NCBI RefSeq assembly: GCF_029510815.1
Contig: NZ_CP120360.1
Location: 2,108,001-2,172,000, forward strand
Direction of reading: 5' to 3'
Length of the DNA stretch: 64,000 nt
Origin: Janibacter sp. DB-40
Lineage (GTDB): Bacteria; Actinomycetota; Actinomycetes; Actinomycetales; Dermatophilaceae
Shown: positions 17,292 to 26,311 of the stretch, piece after piece
How positions within the stretch are numbered: position 1 is the stretch's first letter
How the letters are laid out: the number at the start of each line of letters is the position of its first letter
Position numbers and translations under genes: made by a program
Notes under the pieces: generated by a model
The model's input: only the letters and a program-made list of their open reading frames with translations
Told to the model about the DNA's origin: nothing
Database searches by the model: none

Positions 17292-18356
17292 ATGGCCGCC
17301 ACGGCAACCGGAATCCACCACCGCAGCTACACCTCCGAGCTACGGCTGCGGGCCACGCGGGCCGAGTACCTCCGTCTCGGACTGATGACCGTCCTGCTGC
17401 TCGTCCTGCCCTTCGTGCTCGACAACTTCTGGCTCTCCCAGGCCAACCTCATCCTCATCGCCGTCATCGGCGCCGTGGGGCTGAACATCCTCGTGGGGTA
17501 CACCGGCCAGATCTCCCTCGGCCAAGGAGGATTCCTGGCGGTCGGTGCGTACAGCTCCGCGATCCTCTCCGACCGGATCGGGTTGCCCACGCCGCTGGCG
17601 ATCATCGCGGCGGTGCTGCTCACCGCCGCGGTCGGCACCTTCTTCGGTCTGCCCGGTCTGCGGCTGAAAGGCCTCTACCTCGCCATCGCCACGCTCGCCA
17701 GCCAGATGATCATCGAGTTCGTCATCCGTCGGTGGGACTGGCTGACCCTGGACCAGGGCTACCTCAACGTCGAGCGACTGAATCTCTTCGGTTTCCAGAT
17801 CGGCGGGCGGCAGGTCTTCGAGCAGCAGTGGTACTGGGTCCTCCTCCTCCTCGCCGGCCTGACGGTGCTGACCGCCCGCAACCTCTTCCGCACGGGTCTC
17901 GGCCGGTCGTTCATGGCCGTGCGTGACCAGGACATCGCGGCCGAGGCGATCGGGGTGAACATCCCGCGGGCCAAGCTGACGGCCTTTGCCGTCTCCTCCG
18001 GTTTCGTCGGACTGGCCGGTGCCCTGACCGCCCACTACAGCGAGGTCGTCTCCTGGGAGAAGTTCACCCTCGACGTCTCGATCCTCTACCTGGCCATGAT
18101 CATCGTCGGTGGACTCGGCAGCATCGCCGGCGCCGTCTACGGGGCGATCTTCATGACGCTGCTGCCCGAGCTGATCCGACAGCTCTCACTCGGTCTCGGG
18201 GACACCCTCCCCTTCCTCGCCGATCAGCTGCCGGCCGTGCGCAACGCCGTCTTCGGACTCGTGATCATCCTCTTCCTCATCCTCGAGCCACGCGGCCTCG
18301 ACCGGATCTGGCAACGCATCAAGGACTACTTCCGCTTCTGGCCCTTCCGCTACTGA
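17292..18356 (+). CDS. Branched-chain-type ABC transporter permease, LivM-like
   Basis: 354 residues from ATG 17292, 7 bp after livH. Typical LivM blocks: GLNILVGYTGQISLGQGGFLAVGAY, GLRLKGLYLAIATLASQ, FMAVRDQDIAAEAIGVN (coupling loop) and IIVGGLGSIAGAVYGA. The hydrophilic N-terminal 30 residues and the aromatic C-terminal tail (YFRFWPFRY) are outside the core. Second half of the permease. Confidence 0.92.
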   Translation: MAATATGIHHRSYTSELRLRATRAEYLRLGLMTVLLLVLPFVLDNFWLSQANLILIAVIGAVGLNILVGYTGQISLGQGGFLAVGAYSSAILSDRIGLPTPLAIIAAVLLTAAVGTFFGLPGLRLKGLYLAIATLASQMIIEFVIRRWDWLTLDQGYLNVERLNLFGFQIGGRQVFEQQWYWVLLLLAGLTVLTARNLFRTGLGRSFMAVRDQDIAAEAIGVNIPRAKLTAFAVSSGFVGLAGALTAHYSEVVSWEKFTLDVSILYLAMIIVGGLGSIAGAVYGAIFMTLLPELIRQLSLGLGDTLPFLADQLPAVRNAVFGLVIILFLILEPRGLDRIWQRIKDYFRFWPFRY

Positions 18357-18402
18357 CCACCACCCCGTTCCACCGCTGGGACACCCACAGAAGGAGACAA
18401 CG

Positions 18403-19605
18403 ATGTCTGCACGAAGCCGTTCACTCGCGGTGGCCATGGCCGCTGCATCCGCCCTCGCCCTCTCCGCCTGTGGAGGCGGCGGAGGAGGTGGTGGCGCCGA
18501 CTCCGACGAGGCCATCCCGATCGGGATCATCGCCGACCTGACCGGCGCCACCGGCGACGTCGGCAAGCCGTACAACGAGGGAATGCTCGCCTACGTCGAC
18601 TGGCGCAACGGGGAGGACGGCATCGAGGGTCGACAGATCGACGCCATGTCCAACGACTACGCCTACGAGGTCCCCCAGGCCGAGCAGCTGTACAAGCAGT
18701 ACGTCAACGACGGCGTCGTCGCGATCCAGGGCTGGGGCACCGGTGACACCGAGGCACTCTCCGGCAGCGTGGCCCGGGACGAGCTGCCCTTCATCTCCGG
18801 TTCCTTCGCCGAGCCGCTGACCGACCCGGAGGAGGCGCCGTACAACTTCATCATCGCGCCGACCTACTCCGACCAGATGCGCATCGCGCTCGACTGGATC
18901 TCCGAGGACAGCGGCGGCAAGAGCGAGGTCGCCGTCTTCCACAACGACAGCCCCTTCGGTGAGGCACCCGTCGCGGACGGTCAGAAGTGGATCGACGAGG
19001 AGAGCCTGGACCTCGGTTACGAGGCCTACCCGATGCCGAGTGGTTCGCAGAACTTCGTCGGGCTGCTCTCCCAGGCGAAGAAGCAGGGGGCGAAGTACGT
19101 CGTCATCCAGAACGTCGCCTCCCCCGCGGCGCTCGTCGCCAAGGACATCGCGGCCCAGAACCTCGACATGAAGATCGTCTGCCTCAACTGGTGCGCCAAC
19201 GAGCTGTTCATCGACTCCGCCGGGGCCAAGGCGGCCGAGGGTCACCTGCTCGTCCAGCCCTTCGCCCCGATGGCCGCCGACAAGGAGGGCCACCAGGACC
19301 TCAAGGAGTACGCCGAGGCCAATGACCTCGACCCGGCCACCCTCGGCACCTCCTGGGTGCAGGGCTGGTACGCCATGCACGTCATGGCCGAGGGGATCGA
19401 GGCGGCACTGAAGAACGGCGACGACCTCACCGGTCCCGCGATCCGCGAGGCCCTGGAGACCATGGGCCCGATCGAGACCGGTGGTGTCGTGGGCAACGGA
19501 ACCGTCGAGTTCAGCGGCGACAGCCACCGCGGCTCGACCGCCACCGGCATCTACCGGGCCGAGGACGGGAAGATGGTCGAGATCGAAGCCGGCGCCTCGC
19601 TGTGA
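18403..19605 (+). CDS. ABC transporter substrate-binding lipoprotein, LivK-like
   Basis: 400 residues with GAAGGAGA upstream of ATG 18403. Signal peptide with lipobox LSAC (residues 20-23), lipidated at C23 and tethered by a run of eight glycines. The mature part is a periplasmic-binding-protein type I fold: IPIGIIADLTGATGDVGKPYNEG, then YKQYVNDGVVAIQGWGTGDTEAL and PFISGSFAEPLTDP. It captures the ligand outside the cell for the LivHM permease. The gene overlaps the next ATPase by four bases. Specificity cannot be deduced. Confidence 0.92.
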   Translation: MSARSRSLAVAMAAASALALSACGGGGGGGGADSDEAIPIGIIADLTGATGDVGKPYNEGMLAYVDWRNGEDGIEGRQIDAMSNDYAYEVPQAEQLYKQYVNDGVVAIQGWGTGDTEALSGSVARDELPFISGSFAEPLTDPEEAPYNFIIAPTYSDQMRIALDWISEDSGGKSEVAVFHNDSPFGEAPVADGQKWIDEESLDLGYEAYPMPSGSQNFVGLLSQAKKQGAKYVVIQNVASPAALVAKDIAAQNLDMKIVCLNWCANELFIDSAGAKAAEGHLLVQPFAPMAADKEGHQDLKEYAEANDLDPATLGTSWVQGWYAMHVMAEGIEAALKNGDDLTGPAIREALETMGPIETGGVVGNGTVEFSGDSHRGSTATGIYRAEDGKMVEIEAGASL

Positions 19606-20444
19606 ACCAGTCCACCGACACCGGATCCGCGGGGGCGACGGCAGTCGCCCCCGCGGGGGGACTCCTCGCCCTGAACAACGTGGAGGTCATCTACGACGAC
19701 GTGATCCTCGTGCTGCGTGGTCTCTCCCTGGCCGTCCCGGAGGGCGAGATCGTCGCCCTCCTCGGCTCCAACGGAGCAGGCAAGTCGACGACCCTGAAGG
19801 CCGTCTCGGGCCTGCTGCCCAGTGAGCGCGGCGAGGTCACCGACGGGACGGTGACCTTCGCGGGCACGGACATCACCACCATGGACGCACCCGACCGGGT
19901 GCGTGAGGGGATGAGTCTGTGCATGGAGGGGCGGCACGTCTTCCAGCACCTCACCATCGCGGAGAACCTCACCGCCGGCGCCTACACGCAGAAGAACACG
20001 GCCGACGACCTCGACCTGGTCTACGAGTTCTTCCCCAAGCTGGCTGACATGCGCAACCGGGTCGCGGGGTACCTCTCCGGCGGCGAGCAGCAGATGCTCG
20101 CGATCGGGCGCGCCCTGATGGCCCGTCCGAAGCTGCTCATGCTCGACGAGCCGTCCCTGGGCCTCGCACCCCTGCTCGTGCAGGAGATCTTCGGCTACAT
20201 CAAGCGGCTGAACCAGGAGCAGGGCCTGACCGTGCTCGTCGTGGAGCAGAACGCCCGCCGCGCTCTCGAGGTGGCCGATCGCGGCTACATCATGGAGCAG
20301 GGACGCATCGTGCTCGAGGGCTCGGCCGCGGAGCTGCGGGAGAACCCGGACGTCAAGGAGTTCTACCTCGGGCTCGGCGACGAGGGCGGACGCAAGAGCT
20401 ACCGCGACGTCAAGCACTACCGGCGCCGCAAGCGCTGGCTCTGA
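19602..20444 (+). CDS. Branched-chain-type ABC transporter ATPase, LivF-like
   Basis: 280 residues from GTG 19602. Walker A GSNGAGKSTTLKAVSGL, Q-loop region MEGRHVFQHLTIAENL, signature YLSGGEQQMLAIGRAL, Walker B LLMLDEPSLGLAP and H-loop VVEQNARRAL: all intact. It pairs with the LivG-like ATPase at the head of the operon. The basic C-terminal tail (RDVKHYRRRKRWL) extends beyond the domain. Confidence 0.93.
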   Translation: MNQSTDTGSAGATAVAPAGGLLALNNVEVIYDDVILVLRGLSLAVPEGEIVALLGSNGAGKSTTLKAVSGLLPSERGEVTDGTVTFAGTDITTMDAPDRVREGMSLCMEGRHVFQHLTIAENLTAGAYTQKNTADDLDLVYEFFPKLADMRNRVAGYLSGGEQQMLAIGRALMARPKLLMLDEPSLGLAPLLVQEIFGYIKRLNQEQGLTVLVVEQNARRALEVADRGYIMEQGRIVLEGSAAELRENPDVKEFYLGLGDEGGRKSYRDVKHYRRRKRWL

Positions 20445-20481
20445 GCCCACCCCGTCCCGCACCCACTCACGAGGAGCTGGT

Positions 20482-21696
20482 ATGTCAATCAAGGCTGCCC
20501 TGCACGCTCATCTCGCGGACCACGACCTCGATGCTCGTGTCGCGACCCTGATCGCGCAGGCCGCCCGCGTCCCCGGCCTGGCCGACAGGCTCACCCGGGC
20601 CGGGATGGACCCGGACGAGGTCCGCGGAGTCGCCGACCTCGCCTCCCTCCCGGTCCTGCCCAAGGACGCGGTGATCGCCCAGCAGGCGGAGGACCCCCCC
20701 TTCGGCGGTCTGCTGGCTCCCGGCGCCCGGGTGGCGCGGGTCTTCCAGTCCCCGGGTCCGCTGTACGAGCCCCAGCTCGTCGGCGAGGACTACTGGCGCT
20801 GGGGCCAGGTCTTCACCGACCTGGGCGTCGGGCCCGACGACACCGTCCTCAACTGCTTCGGCTACCACCTCTCCCCGGCCGGGGCGATGATGGAGGCCGG
20901 TGCCCAGGCGACCGGGGCGACCGTCCTGCCCGGTGGCATCGGCAACCAGGACCTGCAGGTGCGGGCGATCGCCGACCTCGGCGTGAGCGCCTACTGCGGC
21001 CTGCCCAGCTACCTCAAGGTGCTCGTGGAGCGCTTCGACGAGCTGGCCCTGCCGCGGGACCGGTGGCGGCTGGCGAGGGCCATGGTCACGGCCGAACCCC
21101 TCCCCGACTCCCTGCGTGAGCTGCTCACCGAACGAGTGCCCACGGTGCGGATGGCGTACGGCACCGGGGAGACGGGCCTGCTCGCGTACGAGAGGGGTGA
21201 CGGGCACGGACTGGCCCTCGCGGAGGGGGTTCTCGTCCAGGTGTGCGACCCCAGCGGCGTGCCGGTCGAGGACGAGACCGAGGGCGAGGTGGTCGTGACC
21301 GTTCTGCGACCGGAGTACCCGCTCGTGCGCTTCGGCACGGGCGACCGCTCCGGGTGGATGACGGCCCCGGACGGATCCCTGCGTCTGCGTGGGGTCCTGG
21401 GCCGGACCGGCGCCGCGGTGAAGGTCAAGGGCATGTTCCTGCACCCGAGCCAGGCCGTCACCGTCATGAGCGGCATCGACGGGGTGGAGGACTACCGCTT
21501 CGTGGTCGGCCGAGAGGACCACGTGGACACCCTGCGCTGCGAGATCGTGCCCGCCACGAGCGGCGACCCCACGACCCTGACCGAGCAGGTCGCACAGCGG
21601 GTGCGCGACGGGCTGCGCTTCCGCGCCGATGTCGTCGCCGTCACCCACCTCACCCCCGGCGACGGCCCGCTGCTGGACGTGCGCGACTGGGACTGA
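20482..21696 (+). CDS. Phenylacetate-CoA ligase family protein (PaaK-like)
   Basis: 404 residues with GAGGAG upstream of ATG 20482. Adenylate-forming enzyme of the short PaaK type: MAYGTGETG as the A5 motif, VVVTVLRPEYPLVRFGTGDRS, and the C-terminal GVLGRTGAAVKVKGMFLHPSQ block shared by phenylacetate-CoA ligases. The P-loop region (RVFQSPGPLYEPQ) is degenerate compared with the usual SSGTTG, as in many PaaK-like proteins of unknown substrate. It is the last gene of the transporter operon, so an aromatic or short branched acid is a reasonable guess for the pathway. It ends at a strong terminator. Confidence 0.85.
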   Translation: MSIKAALHAHLADHDLDARVATLIAQAARVPGLADRLTRAGMDPDEVRGVADLASLPVLPKDAVIAQQAEDPPFGGLLAPGARVARVFQSPGPLYEPQLVGEDYWRWGQVFTDLGVGPDDTVLNCFGYHLSPAGAMMEAGAQATGATVLPGGIGNQDLQVRAIADLGVSAYCGLPSYLKVLVERFDELALPRDRWRLARAMVTAEPLPDSLRELLTERVPTVRMAYGTGETGLLAYERGDGHGLALAEGVLVQVCDPSGVPVEDETEGEVVVTVLRPEYPLVRFGTGDRSGWMTAPDGSLRLRGVLGRTGAAVKVKGMFLHPSQAVTVMSGIDGVEDYRFVVGREDHVDTLRCEIVPATSGDPTTLTEQVAQRVRDGLRFRADVVAVTHLTPGDGPLLDVRDWD

Positions 21697-21726
21697 GCCG
21701 CAGGCGCCACCCCACCCCACGACGAA

Positions 21727-21761
21727 GGGGGCGGACCCTCCCCTCGGGAAGGTCCGCCCCC
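21727..21761. terminator. Bidirectional hairpin between PaaK-like gene and pnp
   Basis: Perfect 11-bp stem GGGGGCGGACC (21727-21737) and GGTCCGCCCCC (21751-21761); the 13-nt loop holds a further TCCC/GGGA pairing. It lies between convergent stops at 21696 and 21780, so it can serve both transcripts. No long T tract, as usual for high-GC actinobacteria. Confidence 0.85.
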
Positions 21762-21779
21762 ATCGTGTGGGTGCTGGTG

Positions 21780-24146
21780 TCAGTCGACTCGGACGGACTC
21801 CGGCGCGTCGGTGGTCTCGCCACCGTCACCATTGTCGCGGCGACGACGGCGGCGACCGCCGCCCTCACGACCGCCCTCACGGCGACCGCCACGACCACCC
21901 TCGTCGTCACCCGTCGAGCCGGAGGAGAGCTCCTCCTCCTGCTCGGCGGTGAGGACGGCGGCCAGGCTGAGCTTGCCGCGCGGGTCGATCTCCTTCAGCT
22001 CGACCTGGACCTTCTGGCCCACGCCGAGGATGTCCTCGACCGCGTCGATCCGCTTGCCACCGACGAGCTTGCGCACCTCGGAGATGTGCAGCAGGCCGTC
22101 CTTGCCGGGCAGGAGGGAGACGAACGCGCCGAAGGTCGTCGTCTTCACGACGGTCCCGAGGAAGCGCTCGCCGACCTCCGGCATCTGCGGGTTGGCGATC
22201 GAGTTGATCGCGTTGCGCGCAGCGTCGGCGGACGGGCCGTCGACGGCACCGATGAAGACGGTGCCGTCGTCCTCGATGCTGATGTCGGCGCCGGTGTCGT
22301 CCTGGATCTGGTTGATCATCTTCCCCTTCGGGCCGATGACCTCACCGATCTTGTCGACCGGGACGTTGACCGTGATGATCCGCGGCGCGGTCGGCGCCAT
22401 CTCGTCGGGCGCGTCGATCGCCTCGTTCATGACATCGAGGATGTGCATGCGGGCGTCACGGGCCTGGGTCAGCGCGCCACCGAGCACCGAGGCGGGGATG
22501 CCGTCGAGCTTGGTGTCGAGCTGGATGGCCGTGATGAACTCACGCGTGCCGGCGACCTTGAAGTCCATGTCGCCGAAGGCGTCCTCGGCGCCGAGGATGT
22601 CGGTCAGGGCCGCGTACTGCGTCTCACCGTCAACGGTGTCGGAGACCAGGCCCATGGCGATGCCGGCCACGGCGGCGCGCAGCGGCACACCGGCGTTGAG
22701 CAGCGACATCGTCGAGGCGCAGACCGAGCCCATGGAGGTCGAGCCGTTGGACCCGAGGGCCTCGGAGACCTGACGGATGGCGTACGGGAACTCCTCGCGC
22801 GTCGGCAGCACCGGCAGGAGCGCACGCTCGGCGAGCGCCCCGTGGCCGATCTCGCGGCGCTTCGGGCTGCCCACCCGACCGGTCTCACCGGTCGAGTACG
22901 GCGGGAAGTTGTAGTTGTGCATGTAGCGCTTCTTGGTGACCGGGCTCAGTGAGTCGATCGTCTGCTCGAGCTTGAGCATGTTGAGCGTGGTGACACCCAT
23001 GATCTGGGTCTCGCCGCGCTCGAAGAGCGCCGAGCCGTGCACGCGCGGCAGGATCTCGACCTCCGCGCCGAGAGCGCGGATGTCGGCGAGGCCACGACCG
23101 TCGATGCGGACCTTGTCGCGCAGGATGCGCTGGCGCACCTGTGCCTTCTGGACCGAGCGGTACGCGGCGGACAGCTCCTTCTCCCTGCCGAAGAACTGCC
23201 CGGGGGCGTCCTCGGAACCAGCGAGGGAAGCCTTCATGGCGTCCTTGATCTCGTCGAGGCGGTCCTCGCGCTCGGCCTTGCCCGCGATCTGCAGGGCGGA
23301 GGCGAGGTCGGCGGAGGTGGCCTGCTCGACCGCGGCGTAGGCGTCGTCCTCGTAGTCGAGGAAGATCGGGAAGTCCTCGACCGGCTTGGCGGCGCGCGTG
23401 GCCATGTCGGCCTGGGCGTCGCACAGGACCTTGATGAACTTCTTGGAGGCCTCGAGGCCCTCGGCGACGACCTCTTCGGTCGGGGCCTGCTTGCCCTGGT
23501 TCTTCACCAGGTCCCAGGTGGCGGTCGTGGACTCGGCCTCGACCATCATGACCGCGACGTCGCCACCGTCGACCACACGACCGGCGACGACCATGTCGAA
23601 GGTCGAGCGCTCGCTGTCGCTGAAGTTCGGGAAGGCGACCCACTGGCCGTCGATGAGCGAGACGCGGACCGCACCGATCGGGCCCGAGAAGGGCAGACCG
23701 GAGATCTGGGTCGAGGCGGACGCGGCGTTGATCGCGAGGACGTCGTACTGGTGGTCCGGGTGGACCGACAGGACGGAGATGACGACCTGGACCTCGTTGC
23801 GCAGACCCTTGGTGAAGGTCGGGCGCAGCGGGCGGTCGATGAGGCGGCAGGTGAGGATGGCGTCCGTGCTGGGACGACCCTCACGGCGGAAGAAGCTGCC
23901 GGGGATGCGGCCCGCGGCGTACATCCGCTCCTCGACGTCCACCGTCAGGGGGAAGAAGTCGAGGTGCTCCTTGGGGTTCTTGCTCGCGGTCGTGGTCGAC
24001 AGGAGCATCGTCTCGCCGTCCAGGTAGGCGCTGACGGCGCCACCGGCCTGCTGGGCGAGGCGCCCGGTCTCGAACCGGACGGTGCGGGTGCCGAAGGCGC
24101 CATTGTCGATGGTCGCCTCGGAGGCAGTGATCTCAGGACCCTCCAT
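21780..24146 (-). CDS. pnp: Polyribonucleotide nucleotidyltransferase (PNPase)
   Basis: 788 residues, ATG 24146 with an AAGGAGG-type site upstream. Phosphorolytic 3'-5' exoribonuclease. Two RNase PH domains ([15 protein letters not shown] in the first; [15 protein letters not shown] and [14 protein letters not shown] in the second), KH domain ([15 protein letters not shown]) and S1 domain ([26 protein letters not shown]). The C-terminal 50 residues form an RG/G/R-rich tail ([10 protein letters not shown]...RRRRRR), a probable RNA-binding extension. It follows rpsO in the classical rpsO-pnp order, with a 162-bp hairpin-rich spacer. Confidence 0.97.
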   Translation of the reverse strand: MEGPEITASEATIDNGAFGTRTVRFETGRLAQQAGGAVSAYLDGETMLLSTTTASKNPKEHLDFFPLTVDVEERMYAAGRIPGSFFRREGRPSTDAILTCRLIDRPLRPTFTKGLRNEVQVVISVLSVHPDHQYDVLAINAASASTQISGLPFSGPIGAVRVSLIDGQWVAFPNFSDSERSTFDMVVAGRVVDGGDVAVMMVEAESTTATWDLVKNQGKQAPTEEVVAEGLEASKKFIKVLCDAQADMATRAAKPVEDFPIFLDYEDDAYAAVEQATSADLASALQIAGKAEREDRLDEIKDAMKASLAGSEDAPGQFFGREKELSAAYRSVQKAQVRQRILRDKVRIDGRGLADIRALGAEVEILPRVHGSALFERGETQIMGVTTLNMLKLEQTIDSLSPVTKKRYMHNYNFPPYSTGETGRVGSPKRREIGHGALAERALLPVLPTREEFPYAIRQVSEALGSNGSTSMGSVCASTMSLLNAGVPLRAAVAGIAMGLVSDTVDGETQYAALTDILGAEDAFGDMDFKVAGTREFITAIQLDTKLDGIPASVLGGALTQARDARMHILDVMNEAIDAPDEMAPTAPRIITVNVPVDKIGEVIGPKGKMINQIQDDTGADISIEDDGTVFIGAVDGPSADAARNAINSIANPQMPEVGERFLGTVVKTTTFGAFVSLLPGKDGLLHISEVRKLVGGKRIDAVEDILGVGQKVQVELKEIDPRGKLSLAAVLTAEQEEELSSGSTGDDEGGRGGRREGGREGGGRRRRRRDNGDGGETTDAPESVRVD

Positions 24147-24243
24147 CGGGTCCTCCTTTTCTCTCTACGTACCGGGCGCATCGTCGTTGTGCCCCGGTCA
24201 TGTCTTCTGCTGAGCTCTTCAGTTGTGTGTCTTCAGTTGTCCC

Positions 24244-24296
24244 GGGGGCATACCCCCGAATACGCGAAGAAGCGGCTCCCATGGGCGGGAACCGCT
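24244..24296 (-). promoter_or_regulatory. Hairpins in the rpsO-pnp spacer
   Basis: Two stems stand between rpsO and pnp: a 10-bp stem with loop GCCCAT (24271-24280 with 24287-24296, one G-U pair) and GGGGG-CATA-CCCCC around 24244-24257. The first sits just downstream of the rpsO stop (24309) and could be a terminator or attenuator. In other bacteria the pnp leader hairpin is an RNase III/PNPase autoregulation site, and the second stem is placed for that role. This is inference from position. Confidence 0.55.
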
Positions 24297-24308
24297 CGAC
24301 GCGTTGTC

Positions 24309-24578
24309 CTATCGGCGCAGACCGAGGCGCTTGATCAGCGCACGGTAACGCTCGATGTCCGTGCTCTCCAGGTAACGCAGGAGGCGACGGCGCTTACCCA
24401 CGAGCAGCAGCAGGCCGCGGCGGCTGTGGTGGTCGTGCTTGTGGTCCCTCGAGTGCTCGGTGAGGTCGGTGATGCGCTGAGTGAGCATCGCGACCTGCAC
24501 CTCCGGGGAGCCGGTGTCGCCCTCGGTGGTGGCGAAGTCGGCCATGATCTGCTTCTTGACGTCAGCGGTCAGCGGCAT
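24309..24578 (-). CDS. rpsO: 30S ribosomal protein S15
   Basis: 89 residues, the standard length, ATG 24578 with a GGAG-type site upstream. Recognised by [36 protein letters not shown] and [13 protein letters not shown]15 binds 16S rRNA helices 20-22 early in small-subunit assembly. First gene of rpsO-pnp. The 194-bp region upstream (24579-24772) is otherwise occupied by the terminator of the neighbouring FAD oxidoreductase gene. Confidence 0.98.
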   Translation of the reverse strand: MPLTADVKKQIMADFATTEGDTGSPEVQVAMLTQRITDLTEHSRDHKHDHHSRRGLLLLVGKRRRLLRYLESTDIERYRALIKRLGLRR

Positions 24579-24724
24579 GCTGCGACACTGCTCCTTCTCT
24601 GGGTCGTTGCGCGGCGCGCCCGGGCTGGTTCACCGGGGCTCTGTGGATCCGCGGCCGATCTAACGGCAACCCCTGAAGATTACCAGCGCGCCGTTCGCCC
24701 GCCCTAATCGAGGCTGACCCCCAG

Positions 24725-24757
24725 CACGGACGGGCTCACGTCGCGAGCCCGTCCGTG
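24725..24757 (-). terminator. Terminator of the FAD-linked oxidoreductase gene
   Basis: Perfect 13-bp stem: CACGGACGGGCTC (24725-24737) and GAGCCCGTCCGTG (24745-24757), loop of 7. It lies 16 bp past the oxidoreductase stop (24773) and would separate that transcript from rpsO. Confidence 0.85.
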
Positions 24758-24772
24758 ATGGGTGACGGCAGG

Positions 24773-26191
24773 TCATTCGGCAGGGGTGATGTTCTGGTTG
24801 ATCCGGAAGACGTTGTCCGGGTCGTAGTGCGCCTTGACCCGGCTCAGCCGGTCGTAGTTGTCGCGGTACGCGGCGCGGACGCGGTCATTGCCCTCGTCAC
24901 GCATCAGGAAGTTCACGTACGCACCGCCGGCCGAGTGCGGGTGCAGCTCCTCCCAGTAGGTGCGAGCCCACGACGAGAGGGTCTCTGCTCGAGCGGGGTC
25001 GGGGTCGACCCCCACGATGACTCCGTTCCAACCGCCATCGCGGTGGGCGAAGGCGGTGGCCTCCTGCGGTACGCGAGCGGCAGCTCCGTCGATCGGGTAG
25101 AGGTGCATCGTGGAGTGCCCCGAGGGGGTTCGTTCGAAGTTCCGGCAGTGCACCTCGATCGCCTCGTCGGAGATCTCGTGGAACACGTCCGCCTTCCAGT
25201 ACCACTGCAGCCCCGGCGGGTACAGCCCGTCGAAGGCACCCTGGAGGGCCGTGTAGGGCATCGGCCCCAGTCCGTTGAGCACCGGGGAGCCGAAGGACCG
25301 AATCGGCTCGAGGACCTCCTCGGCCCCCTCGTGCCGCCCCGTGTACGACCACATGATGCCGCAGCACTTGCGCCCCCACAGGTCCTCGGGGAACGGCGGC
25401 GCGGGGGGCACGGTCAGCAGGCCGAACCACCCGTAGAGGTTCTCGGGCAGCGCCGGTTGCAGCTCCCGGTACCAGCGCATCACCTCGCGCGTGTCGGCGA
25501 AGTCGTAGAGAACCGGCCCACCGATGATCGTGCCGTTCTCACCGATCGGGTGCAGGTCGAACGTGAACGACGTCACCACCCCGAAGTTGCCTCCCCCTCC
25601 CCGCAGCGCCCAGAACAGGTCGGAGTGGGAGGTTTCGCTGGACCTGACCATGGACCCGTCGGCGAGCACGACGTCGGCTCCGCGCAGGTTGTCCACCGTC
25701 AGACCGAACTGCCGGGTCAGGTAGCCGGTGCCACCGCCCAGGCTCAGGCCACCCACTCCGGTCGTGGAGAGGATCCCCGAGGGTGTTGCCAGGCCGAAGC
25801 CGATGGTGGCGTGGTCGACGTCCGCCCAGGTGCAGCCACCATCGACCCTGGCGGTGCGTTCGTCGGGATCAACGGTGACGCTGTGCATCTCCGACAGATC
25901 GATGACCAGCGCGTCGTCGGCCACCCCGAGACCGCCGGCGCTGTGGCCACCGCCGCGGATCGCGATGGGGAGACCGTGCGCGCGGCCGAAGCGTACGCAC
26001 GCCCGAACGTCGGTGACGTCCCGACAGTAGGCGATCCCGGCAGGTCGACGGTCGATCATGGCGTTGTACACGGTGCGACCGAGGTCGTAGTCCGGATCAC
26101 CGGGCTGCACGACGTGACCGCGCAGCTCTGCGGAGAGTTCAGGCAAGGGCACGGCGGGCGCCGTGCTGGCGGTCTGGGTCTCGGTGGTCAT
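24773..26191 (-). CDS. FAD-binding oxidoreductase with berberine bridge (BBE) domain
   Basis: 472 residues. ATG 26191 follows GGAGAGGACC; the ten-residue longer frame was rejected. PCMH-type FAD domain with RGGGHSAGG, whose His usually binds FAD covalently, DGGCTWADVD, and TGVGGLSLGGGTGYLTRQFGLTVDN. The C-terminal BBE segment reads YRDNYDRLSRVKAHYDPDNVFRINQNI. The second covalent attachment Cys of bicovalent members is not evident in the expected place, so single attachment is more likely. Actinobacterial relatives oxidise sugars or secondary metabolites. The next gene on the same strand is a SARP-type regulator. Confidence 0.9.
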   Translation of the reverse strand: MTTETQTASTAPAVPLPELSAELRGHVVQPGDPDYDLGRTVYNAMIDRRPAGIAYCRDVTDVRACVRFGRAHGLPIAIRGGGHSAGGLGVADDALVIDLSEMHSVTVDPDERTARVDGGCTWADVDHATIGFGLATPSGILSTTGVGGLSLGGGTGYLTRQFGLTVDNLRGADVVLADGSMVRSSETSHSDLFWALRGGGGNFGVVTSFTFDLHPIGENGTIIGGPVLYDFADTREVMRWYRELQPALPENLYGWFGLLTVPPAPPFPEDLWGRKCCGIMWSYTGRHEGAEEVLEPIRSFGSPVLNGLGPMPYTALQGAFDGLYPPGLQWYWKADVFHEISDEAIEVHCRNFERTPSGHSTMHLYPIDGAAARVPQEATAFAHRDGGWNGVIVGVDPDPARAETLSSWARTYWEELHPHSAGGAYVNFLMRDEGNDRVRAAYRDNYDRLSRVKAHYDPDNVFRINQNITPAE

Positions 26192-26311
26192 GGTGAGGTC
26201 CTCTCCAAGGGTCCCCCGCACGGGGAACTGGTCGTACCGGCGACCCTAGGCAGCCAGGCGTTCGTGGATCGTTCGCCCGACGGGGCGGCCGTCGACGGTG
26301 GAGCGAACGCA

